Origin: Brugia malayi
Taxonomy: Eukaryota; Nematoda; Chromadorea; Rhabditida; Onchocercidae
NCBI RefSeq assembly: GCF_000002995.4
Contig: NW_025062479.1
Location: 10,035,721 to 10,099,720, forward strand
Direction of reading: 5' to 3'
Length of the DNA stretch: 64,000 nucleotides
Position numbers and translations under genes: made by a program. The notes below the pieces were generated by a model. The model was not told the origin of the DNA and did no database searches. It worked only from the letters and a program-made list of their open reading frames with translations. Shown in pieces: positions 1 to 13,430 of the stretch. How positions within the stretch are numbered: position 1 is the stretch's first letter; every line of letters begins with the position of its first letter.

Positions 1-3000
1 AATGCATTAGTTGAATAGCATTGACAATTGCTTTATATAAGAAATTGCCAAGATCTCGAAGCGTGATAAGCATTAGTGGTATACCAATGATTGCATAAAT
101 TATTGTCATAAATCGACCAATTGATGTATTACATGCTATATCACCATAACCTGTTTGAAAAATGCTAAATTTATTTATAAATTTAAATCAAAAATTCACT
201 AATTTAGTTTTTTCATTAAACATTCAGAAGGAAATTATGCTTCATCATATATTATTAGTAAAATTTAATGTAATAAAAATGATTGTTTTTAAAGTTTTTT
301 TTCTCTGAAATCTTTAAAATGTTTGTATGAATTTAAAATATTTGTGTATTGTACCATTAATTTTCTTATAATCTTTCAAATATTTCTTAAAATAAGCTCA
401 TCAAATGATAAATGAAAACATGGATTTGTTGCTGAAATTCGATCATAATTTTTGTATTGTCACAATTATTTGTTACTTTAAATGAAAAATTATTACAAAT
501 TAAGTAATCGCTTATGTTCATTTATTAATAGTTTTTTCAATCGAATATTATTTGAAATTTTTTTTTCCACACAGAAGAAATTTATTCATAATTTAATGTA
601 AGTAAAACTTTTTATAGTGTTGAAGAAAAGAAAGAAAAAACATTTAAAAAACATATTCATAATTGATTTTGAACAATTATTTCAGAGCAACCATATTTTT
701 TTAATGAAATTTAATTTCCAATATGTTTATGTTTTAGTTCACACTTAATTATTTCTCACATCTTAGTGAAAAGCTTTATTACGAAGCGGTTTTTGATGAA
801 TATTTGAGAAAGTGTGTTGAATGATTGTTTCAAATAATTGATGCAGTCGATAATTGTTTATTATCGGATGATTGTTTTTTGATCAGCTGTATCAAAACAT
901 TTATCAGTGATTGATTGCTTCACTCACTTTCTATCCGTCATTGCGGATAAGAAAAATGTCTAATTTGACCGAGAACAATTTATATTTCAGCATGTTAAAG
1001 TATAGTATAAAAGATTGGGATTAGAACTGTATTATTTATCAGAAATTAATTTTTTTTCCATTCTGCCAGGAATGATTTTATTTTTGAATGAGAACAAATG
1101 AAATATAATGAAAATTATAATTGAAATGAGTTAAAATTTGAACTGAATCTACGTTGTTCATTTTTGAAGATTTTTCATTTTTTTTTTCTTTTGAAATAAA
1201 GTTTTTTGGTAAATTAAAAGAAAAATACAATCCGTCAACTAACTTATGGAATAATTCAAAAAAAGCAAGGCTAAAACTAAAGTTTTCAAAATTTTACTTC
1301 GTCAGGAAAGTTGTTTCCTAACATAACAAACCAATAATATATCGATTTGTTCTGATAAAAACAACACTGTTTACAACGGAAAATTGTAGACATTACTGAA
1401 TTTTTTTTGTTAAAAATAATAACAAAGTAATTAATTAAAGTTCCATGATTAATATTGATTATCAAATGTTTTATTTTTGATCTCTGACTTCAGAATATAT
1501 ATATTTCAACTAAAAAGAAAAGAAAAAACATAATGTGGTGAAAAATGCATTTTCACATAACCATTTGTTTGATTTATTTAACTATTTACAATAAAAAAAG
1601 AAAAATTTATATGCACTGGAAAATTTTTGTAGTTAGATCAATTGAACTGATTGATTGATGTAATTGCAAAACTAACTTTAAAAATAAACTATTTTTAAAT
1701 CTTTTCTCTTTTCCATAAAATTTTATAGCATAAAACTTTTTCACTGAAAATACCATTACAAATGTACACGTAAAATGCATTAGAAAGAGAAGTGAAAAAT
1801 GCTAACATTTTTCATAAATTTATTTCTATTTTTCTGACTTAAATTCAATGTTATCAAAAGTTGCAATAATGCAAGAAGATGAACGAAAAACTTTGCAAAT
1901 ACGACTTACGAATTTTGCTGACAAAAAATTAATCATTATATCGGATAAAAATAATGTAATTACAAAGAATGCATTATTATTATACTCTAATTTATGAAAA
2001 AAATTCAAATCAACTTTTTTCTTTTTCTTTTCTATTTAGCTTACTGTGATTGAATAAATTATTTGTCAACTACTTGCTAACTGCATGCTATAATATGTTC
2101 ATTTGCTTGGCGTACTGTGATTCAACTTCATGTTTTATTTGCATTTTTTAGCAGAGGAAAAAAGAAAAAAAAAAAAAAAATTAAAATTTATCTGCAATAA
2201 CTACAAACGTAAGTTATATCTCATTTAACAAGTTTCGAATGTTATTTTCATATGTAAATCAATTAACAAACAAACATTTCTATGCATACTTTTTCTGACA
2301 TACAAATAAACCGTTTTTTTTTTTTTTTAAAGAAAATAATTAGTAAAAAAATTAATATTATTTATGCTTTTCAATATTATTTCATGAAAAAATAAAATAT
2401 TTTTTCTTTTTGAAAAATAAATATATGAAGATGCTTATACAATATTTATATAGTTTGCAGGATATTTTCATGCACTTGGCATGCAGTATGTAAACATTTT
2501 AGCAAACTAATCCGATTTATAATTGATGTTATAAATTATGTAAAAATTTAGAAATTTATCTGATATCATTAAACAAAAATAAAAAAAAGGAACAATTTTC
2601 TGCTTTTAAACATTTCTATGTTTTCCTCATTAAACCAAATCTAACATCACATAAAATATTCCACTGTTTCGTTAGTTTTCATTAATAACAAAAAACTTTT
2701 AAATTGAATTCAAAAAAAAAAAAAAATTTTTTTTTGCAGTTTATTGTTTTTCTAAAGTATATGCTACAAATATATTAAATTACATAGCCTTATCCTTAGC
2801 TAATTGTTAAATTGTACTTTTTTTTTTTTTTTTGATTTTGATTTTTTGATAAAAGTAAACCATAAAACTTATATTATTACTCATTTTTGCTTCTTAAATT
2901 TGTTTTTTTTTTTTTTTTTTTTTTTATTCTTTGGAATTTAATCCAAACTTTCATCATCTTTCCTTGCTTCTTTCATCCAAGAAATATTCATAATAAGCTA

Positions 3001-6000
3001 AGAAATAATTAATTGCTGAAGTAAATGTGAAAAAGCATTATGAAATGAATTTCTTTAAATTTTTTAGTGAAAAGAAAAAACGATTTGAATAGGTATGTAA
3101 TTAAACTTGAATAAAGTATAAATCTAAAATATAAGTATTGCATGTAGAGCAAATGATGAATAGATAATCAAAAAATTGCATGCAAAATGTTTTATTAAAA
3201 GTATCAATTAATAAGAGAAAGATTATTTTGTTGACCCGCTTTTTTTTCAGGCTTTGTTCGACACTTTATTTTTCCATTAAATGATTTTTTCCAAATTCAA
3301 TTTCAAATTTTCTGTTGCGAATGAAAACTAGCTAAACAATGAAATAGTTTATATAACGTTAAAATTGTTTAATGCTAAAAAAGTAGAAATGCATCGTTAA
3401 AATTCTCCTCATTTTTTAAATTTAATTGCATGATTGCACATTTGAAATTGTCTTGAAAAAGGGCAAAAAAAGAAAAGAAAGGATAAAATTCAGCTTTTCA
3501 GTTAATTCAATTCACATAATTAAAACCTATTTCGACGGTCCACAAAGAAAAAATTAAAAAAAAAAAAAGGAAAAAATGAGCATTTTAGGAAGCAAGAAGA
3601 AGTGATCTAGAAAATTTACTTTTATACCTAACAGGCATTTTGCTGTTTAAAATGAAATAATTTGATAAATGTTAACAAAAGCAAAATTCCTACTTTTTTT
3701 ATCTGAAACCTAAAACAGCAGATTTTTTTTTTTCAAGTTAAAAAGTTGATCCATTATAACTGGATTACTTTAAGAAATTCTTCCTTTTTTTACTATTGAA
3801 ATAAATGAAACTAGCAGAAATATGAAATACTGCAAATTGACTAGCGAGAAAAACTATTTTGATAATTAATCATTGTTAAATAAATTAATTAATCGATCCA
3901 ATAATTCAACTTTACTATGTTCTTCTCTTGATATAAAAATGAAATGAATTTATCAGTAATGCATAATTAAATTAAAAAAAATAGATTATCGGAAAGCTGC
4001 AATATGTTATTGCTTTCTTTAATTACAAAACTTTTTAAGTTTTAACTTACCGTACATAATAAGACAAAAGTATTAAATATTGATAAATAATAAATTTATT
4101 TACTATAGCATTATGGTCAGATATGTATGATGTTTTTTTCGCCTCAAAAAAAAAGACAAAAAGAAATTTAATAAATCGTTGATAAATGAAATCTTATAAA
4201 ATTTTAATATTTCAACAAATTAAATAACAAAATTTCTTACTTACATGACATATAAATTTTTTGTTTTTTTATTTTTTAAATTTTTTTCTTTTTTCTTGGA
4301 ATATTTCTCTCGTTTTCACACTTTTTCAATTTCACTTTTCTTTTCTTTCTTGCACCACATCATCATGCATTGTTCCATTATTAAATTGAAAAAAAGACAA
4401 AAAAACAAAAAGACTATTTAAGTAATATAAGAAGGTAATTATTCCGACAACTTTATCACTACATTTCTTAAGCATAATAAATTCATGAAACTTTCATATC
4501 TGTTGATAAAAGAGAAAAAATTCTATTCTTTACACAAAATTTATTATTATCAAACTACAGCAAAAGCTGTTATTTATCTAATTAATCAATCAGTGACTGA
4601 ATTTCCCTATGATCACACTTGAAATTTAATACTCCCTTATAAACAAAAGAAGCAATTCTTAAAGCCAGCTGTTTAATTTATTATTTTAATTTAAAACCAT
4701 AACGCAGTTGTTAATAATTTATCACTTGGCACATACATACATACACATACACACACACATTTTATTATAAATAAAAATAGAACGAATGATACTTAACGTG
4801 CAGTAAATTATGATTTATCGGAAAAAAACGAAGAAAGGTTAGGTGTTTTCATTTGAAATCTAAAAACTCACAAAAAAAAGTACAAGCAGTTAAGTAGAAG
4901 AAGATTGAGAGAGTAAAGAAAAAAAATATGATTTTTTAAAAATCATTTTCAGATAGAATTATCACTTTCAAATGATTAAATGATAAAATTATCATTTCCA
5001 AAATATACTTTTACCAAAGAGTTGCATATTATTTATGCATCGAAACGATAATAATAAGAGCTTTTGATTATGATTTAGCTCTAAAAATAAATTTCAAAGT
5101 TGAAAAGGGAATTTCACCAACAAAAGTATTCATGGTAGTAAAAAAAAATAGATATCGATTTTTACTATAATTATAATAATTATTATTATCATTACTACTA
5201 TTATTAATTAGTTAACTAATTATTATATAATTTTCTTATTCCTTTTTTTTTCATTATCAAATGACAACGAAGTTAACAAATAAATTCAATAAAATTAAAT
5301 ATTGTATTCAATATTCCCATTTTCCAACTATCACCTGTTATTACTAATATCGTTTCGATATTAGTAATAGTATATAATGCAATATTCAAAACGGTATCTT
5401 GTTTAGTACTAATTAAATGAAACTGATTCATAGAATAACGTTGCATATTTATTCCAAAGAAATCAGATTTTATGCAAAAGACATATAAAAATAATAATTA
5501 GCATGATTTGATATTTTTCAAAAACACTTTAAAATATTTAATCACTTTCGTAGGAATGAATTTATGCTTTGTATCTAATATTTAGCAATGTGCGACTGAT
5601 GCATATTTTCCAGTGTTGGATGAAAATGTATTTAGAAGATTGCATACCTACCAAATTGTTTTTTTTCTCAGTTTTTTTCATTTTATAGCACTCTAATATA
5701 TTGATACACGAATTATTTTTTTGCATATGAATAAGTTATAGTTCTTTTTGCAAAAATTATTATATATTATTGGTAATAATCGCTTTCACCAAATTTTTCT
5801 TACTAAAAAAAAAATAACTGAAACTTGAAGCATTGATGATTTTCCAAAAAAAAAAAAAACAATTTAAGAATAATATTAAAATAAAAGTAAAGCAAAAAGA
5901 AAATAACATTTTATTTGACTTAAAAATTAAAGATATCTTGCTAAATGTTTAAATAATTCACCATTTTCGTTAATTCTTCATTTAAAAAACTCATTTTTTT

Positions 6001-8849
6001 TTAACATTAAATGTTAAATGAGTTTGTATGAAAAAATTAATCCATTCAGGCAAAAAAAAATTCTTGTTTTGACAATAATAATTATTATTGTCAACAACAA
6101 TACAATTTTTATTTTAGCAATAAATTTCCTAATTTATTATTTCATAAATGTTACGACAAAGCATTAACTTTTTTAAAACTAACAAACATATTTTTTTTCC
6201 TCGAATAGGTAAATGGGAGGAACATGTATGATATAATATATTTTGATATTTACGACTGTTGTATAAGCGAAATCTGAAGTGAAATTTGCACTTCAAAAGT
6301 AACTAACGCTAATTCATCAATCATTCATCATTCCTATTTCAACATTTCAAATCTTATCTTGTCATCTAAATAATTAAATTTTATTTTATGTGCAATCGAT
6401 TATTTTTTAGCAATAGTAATATAGCACAAAATGCAATTGTTTAACAAAAAAAAAAAACGATATGATAATTTGAAACATGATAAGAAATTTTTTGATATCA
6501 GATATAAAACAAATGAATTTCCTTTTTTTTTCGTCTTTTAATATATGTGTTTATGTGCTTTATATATATATATATATACCAATATTAATAAAATAAATTC
6601 TTTGTTCATTTATCAGATAGTTAAGATATTTAATTATAATAATAAAATTAAATAAAGAAAGAAATCAATAATGAAAAAGAATGAATCAAGTAAGAATATT
6701 AGAATATTATCAAATACTTTGCAAATGTAATCATATTAACTTAGAAGGTGGAGAAAATTTTCTCATTCTTTTTCGTTTGTTTTCTTAAGAGATAAAAAAA
6801 TATTTTTTTATCAGTAATATTTCACTTCATTTGTAAGTATATCAACACAGCAATGATTATTAGTATGAAGGATCATTCGTGTTTTTTCTGTTTTGTTTCG
6901 CCTCTGTCAGATATTTCTTTTTTTTCTGTTCTATTTCATATGTATAATACTAAACTTAATTTTGATAAACTAAATGAAATGAAAGAAAAGGTTATTTTCA
7001 TTTCCCATAGAGGAGAGAGAGAGAGGAAGGAAAAGAAAAACTTGTTTAAAATTTAGATAATTTTAGGATTAAATCTTACTACAATAATAAATAAATAATA
7101 ATAATTATTATTAATAAAAACTGAATTAAATGAAATCGAAACTCTTTCTCTTATTTATTCATTTCTTTCTTTCTTTCCTTTCTTTTCTTTTCTTTTCTTT
7201 TTCATTTTGCTAAAATGATTTTGTTAACAATAAGCGTCAGCTGTATCTATGAGTTTACAAAATCTATTGTACCATAAATCATTTTCCCAATGAAATTGTA
7301 AGCAGATAATGAAAATTTTCTCACAACAGCTGACTTAAAAGAAATCATTGAAGCATATAATAACAACTGGACAATCTAAAACAATCTAAATTAATGAATT
7401 AGTATTTAAGAAAGAAAAAAGAGAATCAAGAAGGCAAACTCTTACTCAATCTCATACAACACTATGAACCATGCAAATTTCATCACGAATGGAATTATAA
7501 ATTAAGCATCCTTTATTTTTGCATATAAATGTCAATAAGAAAAAAAGAAAGAAGTTAAATTTTTAGGTTATATTATTTATTTCATTGCATTATTAAAAAG
7601 TTTTTAAGAATTATTAGAATTTAACAAAGATTATTTCTATTTTTTGCTTGTAAATTATACTTCCTTTTTTCTTTTTCAATTTGTGAGACTATTGCAAGAA
7701 ATAATTCTTCATAAATATGAAATGAAGGAAATTGAAAAGTATTTGTTGAAATTTATGAAGTCTTCTGAATTTTGTACAACCAATTTTTCATCATTTTTAC
7801 AGAATTTTAACAAGCTTAAGAGAACAAACATAATCCTACCACTAATCTTCTCATTCAAACATAGCACTCACTAGACAGAAATTAATTATCAATTTTGTAA
7901 ACTTTATTAGCATTTTTCTTTCAAACTAATTTCAAAATAAAATTGATGATATGAAATTTAATAAAATTTCAATGGTTTTACTGTCCAACATTTTGTTGGA
8001 TTTGAGAAAGAGAAATTAATTATCAAATTTAATTAATTAAAAAATTTAAATCATTTGTAACAAAACGACTTTTAGTAAAACTCTGTGCACATTCAAACTG
8101 TAACAAGCAACTTTTATTTTGATTTTGTTCAAAAAAAGCATTTGATTTACTTTAATTTCAATAAATTTTAAAAAGTTCGAACAAATTTCCAATTAAGTAA
8201 TTAAGATAGCAGAAAAGATAAACAAACCGATTGTTGTAAGAACTGTGCCAGAGTAGTATAAAGCAGTTGTAAGTGACCATTCTGATTGATTATTAAACGA
8301 AACACCAATTTGCTGATGTAAATAATCAATGGCTTCTTTTAATAGATGCTTTCGTTGTTGTGATGTTTTAATACTGTATATTTCATCAAGTTGTTCCAGA
8401 AATAATTCTCTTTGATGAATGTAAAATTTATATTCGTTCAGTTTCCGAGCTTGATCTGATGCACCCTCAAGCCAAAGGAATAATAATGCTCCAAGGAACA
8501 TATAAAACATCATAAATGCCAATGAGAATAAATAATCGAGATGAAGAAATTTGTACCATTGTTTGATCCGTTTTAAGCATATATTTGATATAGGAGTTAT
8601 TGTCTTATTAGCATTATTTATTATTTTATTAGAAGATGAAGTGGATGTTTCCCTGATAACTGACATTGATGGCATATTTGAGTTTTGTTGCTTACGATCA
8701 TCACAGCTTTGACGAGATGAAACAGAGTAGGATCTAAGAACAGCCTCTGAACGTGATGAAGTAATTGCTGATCGACTATCCACATTAGGATTATTACATG
8801 CAAATGATGATGATGCTAAGTTACAATTGCTCGTTAGCAAAACCGACAT
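1..8849 (-). CDS. Two-pore domain (TWK) potassium channel, 3' end off window
   Basis: Two exons are visible: 8,849-8,228 and 150-1, joined G|GT. The first has a Ser/Asn-rich cytoplasmic N-terminus of about 110 residues. TM1 follows near residues 115-135 and ends in the LFLWLEG motif. Next comes the M1-P1 extracellular cap, a helix-forming charged stretch of about 60 residues. The exon ends in the P-loop helix (TTALYYSGTVLTTI). The second exon completes the filter as TTIGYGDIAC and continues into TM2 with the family signature GIPLMLITLRDLG. The product should be a plasma-membrane K+ leak channel subunit acting as a dimer. TM3, P2 and TM4 lie beyond base 1. The reading frame stays open 42 bases upstream of the chosen ATG to a good acceptor at 8,892-8,893. 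The true start could therefore lie in an upstream exon. I cannot say which TWK paralogue it is. Confidence 0.93.
5339..5369. repeat. Perfect 14-bp hairpin, 3-nt loop
   Basis: Stem TATTACTAATATCG is followed by loop TTT and the exact reverse complement. It lies inside the TWK intron. No function is evident. Confidence 0.8.
6069..6094. repeat. Perfect 26-bp palindrome
   Basis: TTGACAATAATA followed by AT-rich symmetry reads identically on both strands (13-bp half sites, no loop). It lies inside the TWK intron. The core is ATT/AAT repeat, so chance origin from a microsatellite is possible. Confidence 0.75.
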
Positions 8850-11800
8850 GATGTACTGTACATCCTCTATGTGACTACAGGAAGATGGTTGCTGTTATGA
8901 AATAAAGTAAAATCGGTAAATATTGATAAATAGAATCAGAATGAAAATTGAGATGTCATTTGGCGCGTAAGAATGAGGTAATTCAGGTAGATTCGAACAA
9001 TACGGATCAAATGATACAATGGAAAAATTGCAATTGTGCTGTTTGGAAGGAAGGAACAGAAAAAAGCAAAGAGGAAGACAACGTAAACTGGGAAGAACAA
9101 ATGGTGTATGTAAGTCATCGACAAGAACACATGAAGCTTTGTTGATATTACCAAAGCTTTGGATCACACTCAAGAGTGTATCCTTGTTATGTCTGTGTAG
9201 TGAAAAAGCACTTGTTTGCACCTTTATTCTTCAAAAACCTTGCAAAGCAAAACTGAGTCAATAATAATATATTATAAAATCATCGCCATAAAAAAACTCC
9301 TTCTATGTCAATCAAAATTTGAAACAATAACCAGTAACAAAGAGACACAAGAATCACAGATTTTCCATTTCATTTCAATCGATTCTCGATGTAGTCAGAT
9401 GAAGGCCAATCGTGTGTTCGTCCTGAAGTATGCTTTATTTGTTTACTAGCATAAACATCTAATACTAAAGTCTTAGCTCTTCGCAAATTTTCAAAATAAT
9501 AAGAAGAGCTAAGCTTACGTGATAAAAAGTAGTTCACCTGACTACAGACAGAGATTTAACCAATAACTAGAAGCAAAAGATCAGAACATCAGTCAATTGT
9601 CTTATTACCAAAGTAAATTACCTTTAGTCTCGTAACAATAAATGAGATTTTCAATTACTGCTAATTCATACGAAACGATCTTTAGGTGCTAAAGTGTATT
9701 CTTAGAACCGTTTCAAATCATTTATTTCTCAGGACACTGAAGTCAACTGATATTCAACTCACTCACATGACTGTGCTCACCATTTATATGAATGCTTCCA
9801 CATAGAGGTGCAGGATGAATTCTGCCCTCTACTTCCTCTAATCAAGTTCAACCAAATTAATTGGAGAATTTTAAATTAATTGGAGAATTTTAATTGGAGA
9901 AACAAATCCCACAATAGGCCGAGTTTACGGAACCACTACTAATCATCATGCACCATGAAAAATAAAATTTCATAATAAGCCACGGTTGAAGGATAAAAAT
10001 TCATATTACCGGAACCTAATAGAAAGCTAATCAACCACAAAAATAATAAAAAACAAGTCCCAAATGGTTAACATTATATATAAATAACCAAAAATGTCAG
10101 AATTACGATTTTTTTTTTTCTCCAAATTCCCTTGTCTTCTTTCCATAGCATTTAATTTCCTGTGAAAGTAGAAAAAGCTATTGCTAACTCTCAATAATAG
10201 TATTAAAACATATAAACGTTAGTTGAGAAACTTGGAAAATGCAGCAGAAAGCGATCAAAGTACGATACAAGAGATAACCTTTATTAATAACAATGTTCTC
10301 CCATTTTTATTTTTCGTCTTCATTTTCCTTTCACATTTTCTCTTGCTAACACGTGATTCCCCTATCAGAAAAATACTGGCTAACGTTTTAAAACACATCA
10401 CAGATTCGATGTAAAATGCTTGAAAACTCGAATTCCGTTGACACCTGTCTCAATGTTATACCACCTCATCTTTCCCTCTTCACCTCGACATATATGTCCC
10501 TCACACCTCTTCCATTCCTTCATATTGGAAATGAACTATGTGATCAAAAGGTCCATATACTACGCTTTTCATTTAATCACTTATAATTTACCAATAATTC
10601 TTACTATTCCAGAGCTACTCGCATATAAAATTTAAAATTTCTTTAAAAACCAATTGATACCAACTTCGAAGTGATAAAAAAATGGAATATTTAAAAAAAA
10701 AAAGAGTTAAGAATTCAGTTCAAAATATGATTTAATAATTACGTCTAATTCTTCTTCCCTCTTCTCCTTCTCTTTCTTTCTTCATTAATTGAAAATCTCA
10801 GTCTGTGGAGCTGAAGCGGAGAAAAAGTAAATAATAGAATTTAACCTTCTGTATACTTTGTATAGCAAGATTTTTTCCCAATAATAATAAAAAAAAAAGT
10901 AGCGAAAGGTTGCTAAGTAATAACTATACTTTAGGTGTTATACTTGATTTTCAAAAAATGTTTCATGTTGGAACAAGTATGTCTAGTTATCATCACTATG
11001 CAGTAATTTATAAGAAAATAAAGCTTTATCAAAATCAATTTCTGTAAGGAAGTAATATTATGATTTGGATGATTCATCTATACAAATTTTCGCCTCAAAA
11101 TGACAAGAAAAATTAAAGTAAGAATATAAAATCAAAAATTTCGCATTATATGAAATCGAAGTCACCCAACCTTCCAAAAGATGTTAACAAAAAATTGATA
11201 AGCAAGGTTACTACATACAATTTTCTGTTTACAGTGAGTATCGTAAAACTGTCTTAATAAAAATTTGACCATCAACTGACTCTTCAACAAGAGTAGACGA
11301 GTCGGTATATTAGTAAAAATCAGTACTGATCTTAACCAAAATGTATGGCGTCAGTTAAAGCAGACGCATTACACTATCAGATATAATGACTAAATAATCT
11401 GCCAAAAAAGAAAAATTGAAGTTTATAATCTGTTAACTTAGAGATTTATTCTCAATAAGGTAAATAAAATATTCGAAAAAAATTACAATCCGCTTCCAAG
11501 TACTGAACTATATTTGTACAATATGTTTTTATCAAAAGTCCCCAATAAAATCACTCAATAATAATGCAATGAAATGAAATATATGTTATCACTTAGCAGG
11601 AGAGAAACTTCCCAGAAAAATCGACAAAACTTAACATCAAAGACAAAACAAAAAAAAGAAAGGGAAACCAGGGCATGGATTTCAGACATTAAGTATTGAG
11701 AAAATGATGAACAGACAAACACATTTTACGCAATAGCTGTTGTATGATGAACTGCCAAGAATTGAGATACGGAAAATTAATAAAAAATTTGTTCTGTCAA

Positions 11801-13430
11801 TTCTTTTTAAAGGTGTTGGCGTGATTTTATGTTGAGATTAACATCTATAGCACTTACCAACGACAGTAAAAGCAATTGGTTTATTTCGGAAAACGCGCGA
11901 CGACACTTCCTTTACTGCCTTTGCTGTGACTGCCTAGGAATAATTAAAACTTTCAAACTTCGGTCACACAAAAAAGTAAATCAAATTTGCAATTATTTTT
12001 CTCAGATAATCATTTGATAAAAATAATAATAATAATAATAATATAAAAAAAAGGTAATGAATGGACGAAAAATGATGGAGCTAGAAGCTCTGAAAGAGTG
12101 CTAAGCAACACCGTGGAAAAATTGAACAAAGCTCGAATTCAGTGACTAAATAAGTGTCATTCATTCGGATAACATGATTAATAAAAGATAAGCAAGCATC
12201 CTTGAAATTCGTCCCCAATTAAAATTAAAGAAATAAAGATTGAGCTGAGAACATCACAGCAAAAAGTAAACAGCATAAAACTGAAGTTATTGAAGAACAT
12301 AAACTGACTAAAATGATACGTTCATAAAACCTCAAAACATAAAAGACTGCTTACATTGATTCGCACTTCCAATTCGTGAATAGGTATTCGTCTCCCATAA
12401 CATAACAATTGCCTGCAAATAATTTAATACTATAATAGAAAAGATAAAAAACCTCTTAGTAGAAGAGATAAAAAATAAATGCTTAACCGGAACTCATATC
12501 ATTCAATTACCAATCTCTTCCTTCTCACTGCAAAAACTCAAATATGAGTAATAACTTCACTTCACAACATAAGACGATGAAAATAATCATAAACGTCTTA
12601 ATCATATAACCATGATCATTACCAAGAACAACACTACTGCACATAAATTGTACAACCAACTCTTTGCCTCAACAAGATGCTAACTTATTTTTCGGGAAAC
12701 TACTTAGGAATATCAACACCTGGAAAACAAACTGACCAAGGTAAGATGCAAGAAATACTTCAAAAATCTGAGGAAAATTTGAAGTGTTGGAAAGGGAAAT
12801 GTGCCTCAAAATTTCATAACAAAAGGAAGATAAAAACAATTTTGTCCGATAAAACTTAACTTGATAGAATTTTATTCAAATTGACAGAAAAGTTGCAGAA
12901 ATTCTTTATCAATAATTGTACCCAGAATTAATATCGAATCAATTAAGCCGAATCGCTCAACACGCTGTTATCTCATTCGTGATGTTCTTACAACAAAACT
13001 CGGCTTTCAAAACTGTGCATATCTTTATCAGAAAAAGGAAAAAATCTAGTTTATCACCAAATAGCTGGAACATCTCTTTCTCTTATTTCAGAAAATTCAT
13101 ATAGCGCTAAAGATAATCCCTGTAATTTATATTATTTTCTGCAGAAACAAATCATAAAACATCCGGATATTTTTTTCATCATTATTTTCCACTTTTCGAA
13201 TTTAAATTTTAATGGCAAATGTAAATTAGAAATATATTTTTGATCTTTATCTTATCAGTTTTTATAGGAACGCTTCCATGAAATGAAAACCACTCCAAAA
13301 TACAGAGACTGAACTATAGGATGCAAATATAACAAAGATGGAACAATTTTTTAGAAAATGTCCATAAGAGAATGATAAACTAAGGATTCACTACCTTCCA
13401 GAAATTATGTTCAAAGCATTACCTTAGAAG
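8850..13430. other. Intergenic region, no recognisable gene
   Basis: This lies between the 5' end of the TWK channel and the 3' end of the GPCR, both on the minus strand. Base composition is less extreme than in the TWK intron, and several open frames of 60-108 codons occur on both strands. None has a recognisable domain, and overlapping frames around 8,895-9,264 on opposite strands look like chance. A short tandem duplication (unit about 19 bp, AATTAATTGGAGAATTTT) lies near 9,853-9,897. The 5' UTR or first exon of the TWK gene may be near 8,890-9,220 but I cannot define it. Confidence 0.6.

Larger units (their letters stand above)
151..8227 (-). other. 8,077-bp intron of the TWK channel gene
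   Basis: Donor GTTTGT (read on the minus strand at 8,227) and acceptor TTTCAAACAG (ending at 151) bound this intron, which interrupts the first selectivity filter. The interior is extremely AT-rich with many poly-A/T tracts. The only open frames are short and of low complexity, and I see no exon, tRNA or transposase on either strand. It contains a TTTC-type pyrimidine tract (about 7,162-7,202), a TA run near 6,562-6,579 and the two palindromes listed separately. Confidence 0.85.

Noticed and set aside
8895..9264. Overlapping open frames of 60-108 codons on both strands upstream of the TWK exon.
   Set aside because: They are antisense to each other, and no domain or splice structure distinguishes either. 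At most this is 5' UTR of the TWK gene.
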